A stretch of DNA of 64,000 nt, taken from the NCBI GenBank assembly GCA_016861345.1, contig BOLD01000003.1, forward strand, positions 62,001-126,000. Direction: 5' to 3'. This DNA comes from Oligoflexia bacterium. Its GTDB lineage: Bacteria > Bdellovibrionota > Bdellovibrionia > Bdellovibrionales > Bdellovibrionaceae. The position numbers and the translations under genes are program-made. This document shows, in pieces, positions 16,832-26,281 of this stretch; the stretch's first letter is position 1; each line of letters begins with the position of its first letter. The notes beneath the pieces are model-generated. The model saw only the letters and a program-made list of their open reading frames with translations, did no database searches and was not told the origin of the DNA.

Positions 16832-17037
16832 TCCGGTGGAATAAGAGGGCGTTCTTCAAATTTTGCGGTGCGAATTCGAAAAAGACTGTACAGGGGACAA
16901 AGTCCCCAAGCACTTGTTAGAATTAAATAGACGCCAGCGTATGTCCACCAGGGGCCCCCAGCAATGGCCCAGGCGGTAAATAGGACTCCGAAGAAAAATC
17001 GTAGGACTCGATCCCAGATGGCAAGGTTGATTTTCAT
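16828..17037 (-). CDS. Small inner-membrane protein, DUF2892 family
   Basis: A 69-residue protein with two membrane helices around a Gly/Pro-Trp turn (AIAGGPWWTYAGVYLI) and the WGLCPLYSLF stretch with a single cysteine. This is the usual look of DUF2892 proteins, which often accompany rhodanese domains. No rhodanese is fused or adjacent here. It overlaps the Hpt gene start by four bases. Confidence 0.8.
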   Translation of the reverse strand: MKINLAIWDRVLRFFFGVLFTAWAIAGGPWWTYAGVYLILTSAWGLCPLYSLFRIRTAKFEERPLIPPE

Positions 17038-17095
17038 GCTTCTATCCTAGCACAAACATTTTGCCGTGGTCTATGAATTCTGTCATGCTCACCTC

Positions 17096-18088
17096 ATGGC
17101 AAGAATGAATACAGAATTTACGAAAATGATGAAGTGTGATCTGCCGATCATCGGCGCCCCTATGTTTCTGGTGTCGAACGTGGATATGGTTGTTGCCATA
17201 TCTGAAGCAGGAGGAGTAGGGACCTTTCCAGCCCTGAACTATCGTCCTATTGAGGAATATGAAAAGGCTCTGAAGGCCATTCGAGCACGTACCAAAAAGC
17301 CAATTGGTGTGAATATCATAGTCAATAAAAGCAATATGCGTCAGAGAGAAGACCTTCGACTTGGCCTTGAAAACGGAGTTGATTTATTTATCACCTCTTT
17401 AGGAAATCCAAAGACTGTTATTGCAGAGGCCCATAAGAACGGAGCAAAAGTTGTCTGTGATGTGACCAATCTTGATCATGGTTTAAAGGTCCAGGACATG
17501 GGAGCAGACGGAGTTATCGGTGTTGGCTATGGCGCTGGTGGACACGCGGGTCCCATTTCTCCACTTGTTTTAATTCCCTGGTTAAAGAGTCAACTTTCAA
17601 TTCCGGTTATTGCGGCCGGAGGCATTGCTGATGGAAGAACCATGGCGGCAAGTATTGCCCTGGGCGCATCTGCTGTGAGTATCGGAACGCGGTTTATTGC
17701 TTCTCGTGAAGCTCAAGTGGAGCAGTCTTACAAGGATGCTGTTGTGCAAAGCACTCCTGAAGATATTGTGATGACAACAAGATTATCGGGTACACCGGCG
17801 GCGGTGATTAATACCCCTTACGTTCAAAAAATGGGTCTCAACTTGCCTTGGCATTTGCAGTTGTTGAAATCAAATCCAGCAACAAAAAAATATGTTGTTC
17901 CGCTTATTCACTGGATGGGAATGCAGGTTTTAGAGAAATCCATCGCCGGACCAACGTGGAAAACTGTGTGGAGTGCGGGGCAATCGGTCGGTCTGATTGA
18001 TGAAGTGCTTTCTTGTGAGGAGATTATCAAAAAAATAATTTCTGAATATGAAGCGACTCGAAAGGGAATGCCTGCTTTAGAGAGTTAG
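17096..18088 (+). CDS. Nitronate monooxygenase family flavoprotein
   Basis: A 330-residue TIM-barrel FMN protein related to 2-nitropropane dioxygenase. The N-terminal PIIGAPMFLVSN, the internal GVGYGAGGHAG (with the catalytic His), the IPVIAAGGIADGRTM phosphate-binding segment and ALGASAVSIGTRFIAS all match the family. ATG 17096 is favoured over an upstream in-frame start at 17066; ATG 17105 is also possible. It probably detoxifies alkyl nitronates such as propionate-3-nitronate. The stop overlaps the convergent gene by four bases. Confidence 0.88.
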   Translation: MARMNTEFTKMMKCDLPIIGAPMFLVSNVDMVVAISEAGGVGTFPALNYRPIEEYEKALKAIRARTKKPIGVNIIVNKSNMRQREDLRLGLENGVDLFITSLGNPKTVIAEAHKNGAKVVCDVTNLDHGLKVQDMGADGVIGVGYGAGGHAGPISPLVLIPWLKSQLSIPVIAAGGIADGRTMAASIALGASAVSIGTRFIASREAQVEQSYKDAVVQSTPEDIVMTTRLSGTPAAVINTPYVQKMGLNLPWHLQLLKSNPATKKYVVPLIHWMGMQVLEKSIAGPTWKTVWSAGQSVGLIDEVLSCEEIIKKIISEYEATRKGMPALES

Positions 18089-19098
18089 TCTCCTGCGTAG
18101 TTGTACACAAGGCTTCCGCCTTTTATATTCGGCAAAACTTTATCTAAAAACTTTTGCTCAGCGACCGCGCACCCATGGCTTCGACCGGGGGGAATAAGAG
18201 AGTCATATTTTTTATTCGAGTGAATCACCACAGCCCTTTCGCGTACATTTTTATTTCTCTCTTCGAGGCCATCTAATCGAAGTGAGACGCCGTAATTTCC
18301 AGCATAGGATTCAGCTGTTCGAATAAATCCAGCAGGGGTAAGGTCAGAGCCTTTCGCATCGCCAAAATATTTTGTGGCCTCTTTTGAATTTTGGGTTGGT
18401 GGTTTGCCGACCCCGTGGGCGACACGGGACTTGAGAACTTCACCTGTTTTAAGATTCACCACGAACCAGCGTTCTTCTTTGGGGTCTTTGGTGAAATCTA
18501 GAATCGAGAGAAAATCTTTGTTCGGAAAAAGACCTGGATTTTTTTGCTGAAACTCAAGAGCTTTTTGAAGGGGGCGAGCGGGGACTCCGGCATGAAGAAT
18601 TTTATCCACCACAACGCTTGTGACCAGGGGGCTTTCTTGGGGCAGGTTGCGGCTCAGTTCAACATTGGGAACGCAGACTTCTCTGTTGGTTCCATTTGTG
18701 TCATCTACTTTTTTTATCAGTCGCTTCATTTGACTCCATTGGGGGCCAACAGTGTAAAGGGGGCTGCTGCGATTCATGCGGCCTGTATAAGTTTCTGCAT
18801 CTGAAGTGATCGGATCAAGAGTGACGGCAGATCTTGGAACCCAACCTGTTTTGACTTTTCCAAGAGTTTGGCTTTGCACGGGGATCAGGGGCTCATTAAT
18901 CAGTTGACCTTCATTGGTGCGAGCCGCGCCCACTTCAGTATTCTCCCAAGACCCCGTATCAATCGAAATTCTGGTTCCCGAAGAAAGAGTCCCTGTTTCC
19001 CAATACATTTGATCGGATTCGGCAAAAGTCACAGGGGAAAAAAGAAGAAGAGAGATCAGGCTAGAAATAAAAAGGGGAAAGAGTTTTGGTTGTCTCAT
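18085..19098 (-). CDS. L,D-transpeptidase-like murein protein, secreted
   Basis: A 337-residue protein with a signal peptide (cleavage about residue 26). The C-terminal domain carries AVVIHSNKKYDS and GRSHGCAVAEQ, which match the H...SxGC catalytic pattern of the YkuD-related murein L,D-transpeptidase family. The N-terminal part contains a possible SH3-like binding domain (WETGTLSSGTRISI). It likely crosslinks or edits peptidoglycan in the periplasm. It is the only gene of its unit. Confidence 0.82.
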   Translation of the reverse strand: MRQPKLFPLFISSLISLLLFSPVTFAESDQMYWETGTLSSGTRISIDTGSWENTEVGAARTNEGQLINEPLIPVQSQTLGKVKTGWVPRSAVTLDPITSDAETYTGRMNRSSPLYTVGPQWSQMKRLIKKVDDTNGTNREVCVPNVELSRNLPQESPLVTSVVVDKILHAGVPARPLQKALEFQQKNPGLFPNKDFLSILDFTKDPKEERWFVVNLKTGEVLKSRVAHGVGKPPTQNSKEATKYFGDAKGSDLTPAGFIRTAESYAGNYGVSLRLDGLEERNKNVRERAVVIHSNKKYDSLIPPGRSHGCAVAEQKFLDKVLPNIKGGSLVYNYAGD

Positions 19099-19191
19099 TT
19101 CCCCAGTGTATCGAATATCAATTTTTTTGAGGACTCAGTCCCGGTCTATTCTGGACCTTTAGTTCATGATATAGACTGGACAGAAGTCGTT

Positions 19192-19500
19192 TTAGTTTTT
19201 GAGCATTTCTTGAAGCTCGCCGTTTTGGTACATCTCCATCATGATATCAGATCCGCCGACAAGCTCTTTATTGATATAAAGTTGAGGAAGTGTAGGCCAG
19301 TTTCCGTAGGTTTTAATGCCCTCGCGAATTTCAGAGTCTTCAATAACATTTACGGCGTGATAGTTCACTCCAATGTCATCTAAGATAGCTGTGGCGCGGC
19401 CCGAAAATCCACACATCGGGAATTGGGGAGTGCCCTTCATGAAAAGGACAACTTTGTTATCATTTAAAATTTTTTCGATTCTTTCTTTAACGTCTGCCAT
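19192..19500 (-). CDS. grxD: Monothiol glutaredoxin (Grx4/GrxD type)
   Basis: A 102-residue protein with the monothiol CGFS active site in KGTPQFPMCGFSGRA and the glutathione-binding WPTLPQLYI and GGSDIM motifs. The start is set at 19500, after a TCTCC/GGAGA-type site; the longer frame to 19557 would overlap bolA. Grx4-type proteins bind a 2Fe-2S cluster together with BolA. The gene is directly downstream of a bolA gene, which supports the pair acting in iron-sulfur trafficking. Confidence 0.94.
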   Translation of the reverse strand: MADVKERIEKILNDNKVVLFMKGTPQFPMCGFSGRATAILDDIGVNYHAVNVIEDSEIREGIKTYGNWPTLPQLYINKELVGGSDIMMEMYQNGELQEMLKN

Positions 19501-19522
19501 GAGTTCTCCGTATTTTTTGATA

Positions 19523-19762
19523 TTAATCTTTAATTTTTGTCTTAATAGAAAGGGCATGAACCTCGCCCGTATTCAGTTCTGGTTCAAAGGCGCTCATTAC
19601 ATGCTGATGTTGCTTAATCCGAGAAAGTCCTTTAAATGCAGCGGACTCGATATAGACTTCGTAGTGATCCTGAGAGCCTGTCAAGTCAAAGACCTCAACA
19701 GCATCTCCGGGGTAATGTTTTTCTAATCTTTCTTTCATTTGCTCTGGTGTCATGGGCGCCAA
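19523..19762 (-). CDS. BolA family protein
   Basis: A 79-residue BolA-fold protein: VEVFDLTGSQDHYEVYIES, KGLSRIKQHQHVM and the closing VHALSIKTK, with the conserved histidines that bind a shared iron-sulfur cluster. It is 22 bases upstream of grxD on the same strand, the usual BolA-Grx4 pairing. The start may be 19762 or the ATG at 19753. Confidence 0.9.
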   Translation of the reverse strand: MAPMTPEQMKERLEKHYPGDAVEVFDLTGSQDHYEVYIESAAFKGLSRIKQHQHVMSAFEPELNTGEVHALSIKTKIKD

Positions 19763-19901
19763 ATTAGCGTCAAAAAACGGCTCTGTCTAGGATTTCGACA
19801 CGGAAAAACATCTCAACTGTAAATCAACATAGGCACGCTCTGTGCTAGTTTTCTTCCGGACTCATTTTTTTGAGCCAGCTTATGATTGAAGGAGTACCTG
19901 C

Positions 19902-21962
19902 GTGAAATACCGAGGCAGCTTATTGTTGATACTGTTATTCGCTCAAAATGTCCTGGCTTTTACATGGCCGTGGGAGTCCCGTCGGCCCTCGCCCCCTCCA
20001 ACTCCCCCTTCTCAGGAGCAAAGTCAGCCCCAGGCACCGTCTCAACAGCCGCCGGTCGTAGTTGCTCAGCCTGTTCAGCCGCCGCCTCAAGCCCAGCCAG
20101 AGAGTCAGCCCCAAACCCTCGTTGAGTCACAACCCGTTACTCCGCTTGAGGACCCCCGCAAATCGAACGATCCAGCTGTATTTTGTCAGATTATGCAACC
20201 AGTGGAAGTCATGGTTGATGGTCAGAAGGTTCAGCGCTATCCACTGCCCGAGGCGAAATATATTCAGTGCTTGCCTGCGCCACCACCAGCGCCTTGGAAA
20301 GTGATGAAGCCAAAATGGGAAGCTCAAGACGAGGCCAGCTGGCAGGATTTTGTCCGCAGCATGGGTAAGGCTGTCGAGTCTCGTAAGTGCGACACTGTCG
20401 ATTCTTGTATGATTAGTCGGTCAAATCCTTATCGCTCGGATGAGGATATTCAAGCTCTTCATTACTCAGATTGTGCAGATCTTCCGATGTATTTGAGAGC
20501 TTATTTTGCCTACAAAAATAGACTTCCGTTCTCGATGGTCACAAGTGTTGAGCCGAATGAGATGACCGAGGAGCAATTACTTGAGACAGAGAAAAAACGA
20601 GCAATTATTTCTTTGAAGGGCCCAGAGGAGCTTGAAAAATTTGAGGCTCGACTTGTGGATGTTCGCTACAGCCGAAACGGAAATTATCCCAAGGGAAGAT
20701 CGAATGTTCCTCACTCTCGTGGCATAGCTCGAGACTTTTTCAAGTATGCGGAGCTCTTGCATGATTCCATTTCAACAGCTTCGTATCGAATGTACACCAA
20801 TGTTTCAGGTGGAATGACAACAGCTGAAACTGACTTTTACGCACCTGTGATTAGTTCAGATGTGATTCCGGTTGGTACCGTTTTGTATACGGCCGCGGGG
20901 CATGTGGCCCTTGTTTATGACATTCGCCCCAATGGTGAAATCATGACCTTGAACGCGGCCCCTGGAAATGCATTAACAGTTCGTCCTTTTAATCGAGAGT
21001 TCGAGCGCAGCCATCCGAATCATGGGGCTGGCTTTAAGAAATGGCGTCCCTTTGAACTGGTGAATTATAAAATTGAAAAAGATGGGTCGTTAAATGGTGG
21101 CCAATTTGTATTTATATCTGACTATGAATTACCAGATTTTTCTCTTGAGCAATATTTTGGGAATAAACCTGACGAAGTCACGGGCGACTGGAGAAATGGT
21201 CTTTTTATGATTGGTGACCGCAAGGTTTCTTATACGGATTATGTCAAAATTAAAATGGCCAACGGAGTTTATAAGTTGAATCCTCTTGCCGAGTTTAGAC
21301 GAGATGTGAGTGGCCTTTGCTTGGCACTTCAAGATCGAACTCGTGCAGTCGAGCAGGCCATGACTCCAAGTCCTGTTGGGGAGTTATTCCGACAGCCACA
21401 TCCAGACAAGCTTCCAGACAATATTTATGGAGCATCTGGAGATTGGGAGACCTACTCAACTCCGGGTGGAGATTTAAGAATTCGATCAAAAGCCTTAGAT
21501 GTTATCACTGCCATGAGAGAGTATATTTCCAAGTGGATCAACCGAGATCCTTATCTGGATTACCAGGGCAAGAATTTGAAATTCGATTTGCTCAAGATTT
21601 TCAATCAAGTGGATGCAAGTTGTAAGATCACTTATAAGAATTCAGAGGGCAGACCTGTTTCAATTAACAGTCTTTCATTGGCACTCTCTCGATTGCCAAG
21701 ATTGTCCTTTGATCCCTACAACTGTCCAGAGCTTCGATGGGGAGCTCGTCATGGAGCAGAAGTGAGATCTTGCACTGACGATCAGACAAAAATTGAGTGG
21801 TACACCTATTCTCAGTTTTTGCGAAATGCAGCTGTTCGGGATCCGAACGAGGTGATGGGCTGGGACCTGGATGGAGTCAAGCGTCTCTCTTCCAGTCCCG
21901 GAACTGATATTGGTATTGATTCTGAGAAGTTTAATATTCGAAAAGTTTTAGAGGCATTGTGA
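19902..21962 (+). CDS. Secreted Cys/His (papain-like fold) hydrolase candidate, paralogue B
   Basis: A 686-residue protein from GTG 19902 behind GAAGGAG. A signal peptide (about 1-19) is followed by a Pro/Gln-rich low-complexity linker (about 29-85) that could span the periplasm or wall. The catalytic-type core mirrors paralogue A: Cys191 (SDCADLPMYLRAYFAYK), His334 (AAGHVALVYD), Asn351 where A has Asp, then NHGAGFKKWRPFEL. The C-terminal half is also shared, with paired cysteines. An Asp/Asn exchange at the third position is tolerated in papain-like folds. The next gene follows after seven bases and shares the Pro/Gln-rich style. Confidence 0.7.
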   Translation: MKYRGSLLLILLFAQNVLAFTWPWESRRPSPPPTPPSQEQSQPQAPSQQPPVVVAQPVQPPPQAQPESQPQTLVESQPVTPLEDPRKSNDPAVFCQIMQPVEVMVDGQKVQRYPLPEAKYIQCLPAPPPAPWKVMKPKWEAQDEASWQDFVRSMGKAVESRKCDTVDSCMISRSNPYRSDEDIQALHYSDCADLPMYLRAYFAYKNRLPFSMVTSVEPNEMTEEQLLETEKKRAIISLKGPEELEKFEARLVDVRYSRNGNYPKGRSNVPHSRGIARDFFKYAELLHDSISTASYRMYTNVSGGMTTAETDFYAPVISSDVIPVGTVLYTAAGHVALVYDIRPNGEIMTLNAAPGNALTVRPFNREFERSHPNHGAGFKKWRPFELVNYKIEKDGSLNGGQFVFISDYELPDFSLEQYFGNKPDEVTGDWRNGLFMIGDRKVSYTDYVKIKMANGVYKLNPLAEFRRDVSGLCLALQDRTRAVEQAMTPSPVGELFRQPHPDKLPDNIYGASGDWETYSTPGGDLRIRSKALDVITAMREYISKWINRDPYLDYQGKNLKFDLLKIFNQVDASCKITYKNSEGRPVSINSLSLALSRLPRLSFDPYNCPELRWGARHGAEVRSCTDDQTKIEWYTYSQFLRNAAVRDPNEVMGWDLDGVKRLSSSPGTDIGIDSEKFNIRKVLEAL

Positions 21963-21969
21963 GGACTAT

Positions 21970-22956
21970 ATGAAGATTGCAATATCACTAATCACATTCT
22001 TATTTGCCACGGGTGCCTGGGCCCAACTCAATAGTCCTGTCGTGAATCATCAGGGCCAAACAGTTTTCAATATCCAGTTGGATAAAATGAAAGATGATCC
22101 TCAAAATTCTCGCAAGTGGATTGACCTGGTATTTGAAGTTAAGCGAATGGCTCCGCAAATTTTAAAGCAGGGTCCTTTGGCCATTGCGCGAGTGAATGTT
22201 CTAGCTAAAGCGGGCCTGGGTGGTGGAGCATTGGGTTTAGCAATTAACGGAGAATATGTTGATGTTAAGTCTTTAGATAATGATCCAGAGGAAACAAGTT
22301 TGGATCTGATCCAGTTTGATATGTTTTCTTTGGAAAATAAAAAGGGCACTCTTGACGAAGTGATCGAGATTCGCTCTGCTCAGCTTGTCATTTATGGAGA
22401 TGTCAATATCGGATCTGTTACACTTGAGCTTGGTGAAGCTAAATTTGTTTCTGTGGCAGCGGCGCCCGTTCTGCCAGTTCCTCAAGCGGGAAGCCTTTCT
22501 CAAGTGGCTTCGCAGCAGGCAGGTGTCGAGTATCCTCGAATCACCCAAATTCCCGGACCCAAGCCAGTCGTTGTGGATGGGCAGATCGTTGATACTTCAA
22601 ATAGCCAGCAACCTGTTGTTCAACAACCAGTCCAGCCGTCTGATTCACAGCGCCCAGTTCAAGTTGTGTATCCAGCTCCAGGTCAAGCACAAGGACAGCA
22701 GCCTCAAGCACAACCACAGCCTGTTCAGCCAGTCCAAGCCGTTGCTGTGCAGCCAGCCCCCGCACCACAGCCAGCGCCAGCTCCTGTACCTCAGCGAAAA
22801 TGTCTGAAAGACATTTGTGTTGGTGATAAAGTGAAAAACTCTTGGGGCTTTAAAGGAAAAGTCATCGATATCGACGTGGCTGACGGTAAGTTGATTGTGA
22901 AGTGGAGTTATTCCGATGAACCTCAGCGCCGAAATCCGGACGATGTTTATCGATAA
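21970..22956 (+). CDS. Secreted Pro/Gln-rich protein, unknown function
   Basis: A 328-residue protein with a signal peptide cleaved near WAQ (residue 19). Residues about 20-160 form a beta-sandwich-like domain. Residues 185-270 are a degenerate Gln/Pro/Val repeat (units like QPVQP and QPAPAP). The last 55 residues are a compact domain with a pair of cysteines (RKCLKDICVGDKV) and an SH3-like strand pattern. The composition recalls proteins that attach to peptidoglycan or an outer layer. It is translated immediately after the hydrolase gene and ends at a strong terminator. Confidence 0.65.
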   Translation: MKIAISLITFLFATGAWAQLNSPVVNHQGQTVFNIQLDKMKDDPQNSRKWIDLVFEVKRMAPQILKQGPLAIARVNVLAKAGLGGGALGLAINGEYVDVKSLDNDPEETSLDLIQFDMFSLENKKGTLDEVIEIRSAQLVIYGDVNIGSVTLELGEAKFVSVAAAPVLPVPQAGSLSQVASQQAGVEYPRITQIPGPKPVVVDGQIVDTSNSQQPVVQQPVQPSDSQRPVQVVYPAPGQAQGQQPQAQPQPVQPVQAVAVQPAPAPQPAPAPVPQRKCLKDICVGDKVKNSWGFKGKVIDIDVADGKLIVKWSYSDEPQRRNPDDVYR

Positions 22957-22997
22957 ATTGATCTGCGCGTGACAATTTGATTGTGAGTCGATAACTT

Positions 22998-23030
22998 AAG
23001 CCCATCATGATTGTTTGGTGGGCTTTTTTT
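22998..23030 (+). terminator. Strong intrinsic terminator overlapping the next start codon
   Basis: AAGCCCATCA (22998-23007) pairs with TGGTGGGCTT (23016-23025) with one G-T pair, an 8-nt loop and a run of seven T (23024-23030). It ends the 19.9-22.9 kb operon. The only upstream ATG of the sulfatase gene (23007) lies inside this hairpin. Confidence 0.85.
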
Positions 23031-24863
23031 ATTTCTTTTGCTGGATATTCTTTATCTCGGGGTGTTTTTTTAGCCTGGAATTTTGGTCAATTTCCCAACC
23101 ATAATACTGCTGACTTTTTATTCGCTTTTCTCAATGGCCTTCGCTTTGATCTTTTTGCCATATTGACAGTGGGGCTGGTCCCAGCTCTTGTTTGGTGGGT
23201 AGGCTCCTGGTTTATAAAAGATCAGAAAAAGTGGAATCGTTTGTTTTTGGGAATCTACCTTGTACCGCAGACACTTTTTCTTTTTTCAAATCTTGTTGAG
23301 GTCGAATTTTCAAACTTTACTGGTCGCCGATTAACTATTGATGCTCTTTTTAATTTTCGCGAAATTCAGGGCGGGAATTTTATTGGAATGTTCACGCAGT
23401 ATTGGCCTCTGGCTATTTGCTCCTTTGCCATTCCGACCCTTGCGGTTTGGATCACTTGGAAATATCGCGCCCTTGCAGAAAGTGAAGAGGCATTGCCCAA
23501 ATGGAAACGGTGGACCGGGTTTGGTCTGTCACTGATCCTGATGGTGGTCGGAGTTCGTGGAGGCTTTCAAACAAAACCCTTAAGTTTTGCTCATGCCCAA
23601 GTTTTTCAAGATCAAAAATTAAATCTGATGATTTTAAACTCAACATTCACCTTTATTAAAAGCTATGGGAAAGAGGGCTTGCCTCAGGAAAATTGGATGC
23701 CTGAAAAAGAGATGCTTTCTCTTCTTCGATCCCCAGAATTCTCATCAAAATTTGATCTGCCTGATGGCCCCCGCAATGTGATGATTATTATTCTTGAGAG
23801 CTTTTCTCTTGAGCACATGGGTAGGGTCAACGGAGATCAGGGATTTACTCCGTTTTTGGATGAGCTTGGTGAAAAAGGAATTTTCTTTACCCATGCTTTC
23901 GCAGGCGGGAGAAGAAGTATTGAGGGAATTTCGTCGATCATGGCCGGAATTCCAGTTTTGATGCCGGAGCCTTATTTGAGCTCCCCCTTTGCCAATAATC
24001 AGATTGAAGCTATTGGAAATGTTTTAAAAAAACATAATTATCACACTTCTTTTTTTCACGGCGGGAAAAATGGAACCATGTTTTTTGATCAGTTCACTCG
24101 AACAGCAGGGATTGATCATTACTACGGCGAATCTCAATACCCCAACAAAAATGATCATGATGGCAGCTGGGGAATTTATGATGAGCCCTTTATGAGTTGG
24201 ATGGTGGATCAGATGAACACTTTCCCGAAACCTTTTTTTACCACACTTTTCACCTTAAGCTCACATCATCCCTTTAAGGTGCCGCCCCAATACCAGGGAA
24301 AGTTCCCTAAGGGGCCCTCTGAAATTCATGAGAGCATTGGTTACGCTGATTATTCATTGAGAAAATTTTTTGAAAAAGCATCCCAGCAAAGTTGGTTTCA
24401 AAATACTTTATTTATTTTGACTGCAGATCATGCCTTTAAGAATTGGCGGCCAGAGTATAATACGGAATTAGGAATGTACCGAGTGCCTCTTATTTTTTAT
24501 CACCCCCAGATGAAGTGGGCGGGGCAAAAATCCTCTAAAGTTGTTCAGCATATCGATATTCCAAATTCGATTTATGATTTTTTAAAAATAAAGCCAACAA
24601 AGATCAATCTTCTTGGGCACTCTGTGTTTAGTGATGAGCCGGGGCGAGCAGTAATGAATATGGATGAACGATACTGGTTGATTGAGGGTGATTATTTCAT
24701 TCAGGCAATGAAGTCCGGTGATGTGAAGTTATACTCACTCAACGATCTGGGGCAAAAAAATCCCCTTCAGGATGAAACACAAATTCAAAAGCTAAGCCGA
24801 AAGTTACAAGCCATTCGCCAATACTACAGCGAAGGCCTTTGGCGAAATAAACTATTTCGTTAA
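23007..24863 (+). CDS. LTA synthase-like sulfatase family membrane protein
   Basis: A 618-residue protein with about five N-terminal membrane helices and a large periplasmic alkaline-phosphatase-fold domain. The metal/nucleophile region includes ILESFSLEHMG and GGRRSIEGISSIMAGIP, where Ser replaces the catalytic Thr of LtaS, as in several Gram-negative relatives. TLSSHHPF and LTADHAF supply the metal-binding His/Asp. In Gram-negatives such proteins usually transfer phospho-glycerol or phosphoethanolamine groups to envelope glycans. The upstream frame is closed by a stop at 22992, so initiation must occur in the terminator hairpin or further in, which would shorten the first helix. Confidence 0.85.
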   Translation: MIVWWAFFISFAGYSLSRGVFLAWNFGQFPNHNTADFLFAFLNGLRFDLFAILTVGLVPALVWWVGSWFIKDQKKWNRLFLGIYLVPQTLFLFSNLVEVEFSNFTGRRLTIDALFNFREIQGGNFIGMFTQYWPLAICSFAIPTLAVWITWKYRALAESEEALPKWKRWTGFGLSLILMVVGVRGGFQTKPLSFAHAQVFQDQKLNLMILNSTFTFIKSYGKEGLPQENWMPEKEMLSLLRSPEFSSKFDLPDGPRNVMIIILESFSLEHMGRVNGDQGFTPFLDELGEKGIFFTHAFAGGRRSIEGISSIMAGIPVLMPEPYLSSPFANNQIEAIGNVLKKHNYHTSFFHGGKNGTMFFDQFTRTAGIDHYYGESQYPNKNDHDGSWGIYDEPFMSWMVDQMNTFPKPFFTTLFTLSSHHPFKVPPQYQGKFPKGPSEIHESIGYADYSLRKFFEKASQQSWFQNTLFILTADHAFKNWRPEYNTELGMYRVPLIFYHPQMKWAGQKSSKVVQHIDIPNSIYDFLKIKPTKINLLGHSVFSDEPGRAVMNMDERYWLIEGDYFIQAMKSGDVKLYSLNDLGQKNPLQDETQIQKLSRKLQAIRQYYSEGLWRNKLFR

Positions 24864-25036
24864 TTTTTATAACCCATTTTTCAGAAAATTTAAGAGACAA
24901 GTTGTCCATCTCAAGGTCAGGTTGGCTACGTTCTATAGTCCGGATAAATTCCTATTCATTTAATAGTTTCTAAGGCGTGATTTTCTGATGGTTTGTGATT
25001 TGCAAAATAAACCGCAAAAAATCACAAGGAGATTTT
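24864..25036. other. Intergenic region upstream of the 25037 gene
   Basis: A+T-rich spacer with an AAGGAGA ribosome site at its right end. I see no convincing RNA gene, and promoter boxes cannot be assigned reliably. Confidence 0.4.
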
Positions 25037-25624
25037 ATGAAGAATTTAAAAATGATTCTATCTATATTTATTTTAGGGTTTGTCAGCAGTTTTGCACAGG
25101 CCTCGCAGCTGTTAACATCTGGAGCAGGGCCTATTCCATTGCCTGGAACTGCTGCCATATCTGAAAGTGATCTGGCGGGAACAGTCATTCGTGATGAACT
25201 TATCCCATTTCGAATCATGTCACCGGCGGGAGCGCTTCTGTTTCAGGGGGTTCTGCAGGACAGAGTTGTTAAGTCCTCTGCGGATGGAGAACTTCACTTT
25301 TATCGTCGCATACGTGACACAAAGGCTGGGCTGAATGGGATCATTCGATCCGTGCAAATTAAATCTTTTGCGACATCTCCCATGGTGTATGTGGACTGGA
25401 GACCTGATGGTTTAGGTGATGTTGCACCCAAGACAGCCCAAAGAAGTGCATTGCCTGGAACGGTCATTCAGTTTAATTTTCTGCCAGCCATCTTGGTCGG
25501 TGGAAAGGAATCAAAATTCTTTTACATGAAAACAAGGGCTAGCAATTTTGCAGTGACGGGTCTGACTCGAATAGAGCTCACAACAGGTCATGCTGCAATT
25601 CTTAGAACAGCTGAACCTCGCTAA
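25037..25624 (+). CDS. Secreted hypothetical protein
   Basis: A 195-residue protein starting at ATG 25037 after AAGGAGA, with a signal peptide ending near FAQA (residue 21). The mature part is rich in beta strands and Gly, with no cysteines and no motif I know. It contains two similar segments (PLPGTAAISES near the N-terminus, ALPGTVIQFN later), but not a clear repeat. It is a single-gene unit facing a convergent gene and is probably a periplasmic or outer-membrane-associated protein. Confidence 0.65.
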   Translation: MKNLKMILSIFILGFVSSFAQASQLLTSGAGPIPLPGTAAISESDLAGTVIRDELIPFRIMSPAGALLFQGVLQDRVVKSSADGELHFYRRIRDTKAGLNGIIRSVQIKSFATSPMVYVDWRPDGLGDVAPKTAQRSALPGTVIQFNFLPAILVGGKESKFFYMKTRASNFAVTGLTRIELTTGHAAILRTAEPR

Positions 25625-25652
25625 GGATATTCAAAGCGAAACTATAAAGCGG

Positions 25653-25676
25653 GCCTATGCATTTTTTTGTATAGGC
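25653..25676. terminator. Hairpin between convergent genes
   Basis: A 9-bp stem (one G-T) with a T6 loop lies between two convergent genes. No T run follows on either strand within five bases, so it may be a weak terminator or only a stabilising 3' hairpin. Confidence 0.4.
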
Positions 25677-25684
25677 TTGCACTT

Positions 25685-26281
25685 TTACCTGGGGCAAATA
25701 AAGAGATCCCAAGTTCCTGGGAATAATTCAATATGAAGAGTTTCTTGATTACTGAGAGTTATCATTTTCTCAGATGAGAATTTTTCTTTGAGCTGTTGAA
25801 AATTATCAGCGACTAATCGAATTCCCCAGAGCGGATATTTCTTTTTCAATTTGAAATGCAGATGAAGAGTGTCCTTTGAAGGAATCAGGCAAAAAGAATT
25901 TTTCACTTCTAAAAGCTGTGTTGGCAACTCCCTTTCGCTGAAAACAAGAGATTGAAGAGAAAAATGTGAATGGGGATCTGAGAGAACTTTGCCTTGGTGG
26001 GGGCGAAGAAATAAGGGAAGTTGTGTTGGAGTGGTATTTTCAAAATTGATTTCAGCCCAGGGCTCAAGTGTGTCTGAGCCAATTCGTGGCGAATTTTCGT
26101 CCAATAAGCAGTACCAAATCAAGTTTCCATTTTTTGTGAGAAGTTGATATTTTTTGATGGGATCAGAGCCTGAGTATCCAGGAATGAGCTCAGTTGTGAT
26201 GGGAAAACCACCGGCAATCAGCGCATCGATAAAGTGATCAGAGAATATAAATGCGGTCCCATTAACAACGCTCAGCTTCAT
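25685..26281 (-). CDS. Hypothetical cytoplasmic protein
   Basis: A 198-residue protein without signal peptide or membrane segment. It is predicted beta-rich at the N-terminus (VNGTAFIFSDHFIDALIAGGF) with mixed alpha/beta later, and ends in a conserved-looking ELFPGTWDLFICPR. I do not recognise the family. It is divergently placed from the MlaF-like gene, with 92 bases between the starts chosen here. Confidence 0.55.
   Translation of the reverse strand: MKLSVVNGTAFIFSDHFIDALIAGGFPITTELIPGYSGSDPIKKYQLLTKNGNLIWYCLLDENSPRIGSDTLEPWAEINFENTTPTQLPLFLRPHQGKVLSDPHSHFSLQSLVFSERELPTQLLEVKNSFCLIPSKDTLHLHFKLKKKYPLWGIRLVADNFQQLKEKFSSEKMITLSNQETLHIELFPGTWDLFICPR

Noticed and set aside
25653-25676. Strong bidirectional terminator between convergent genes
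   Set aside because: The stem has no T run on either strand, so it is listed only as a weak candidate.
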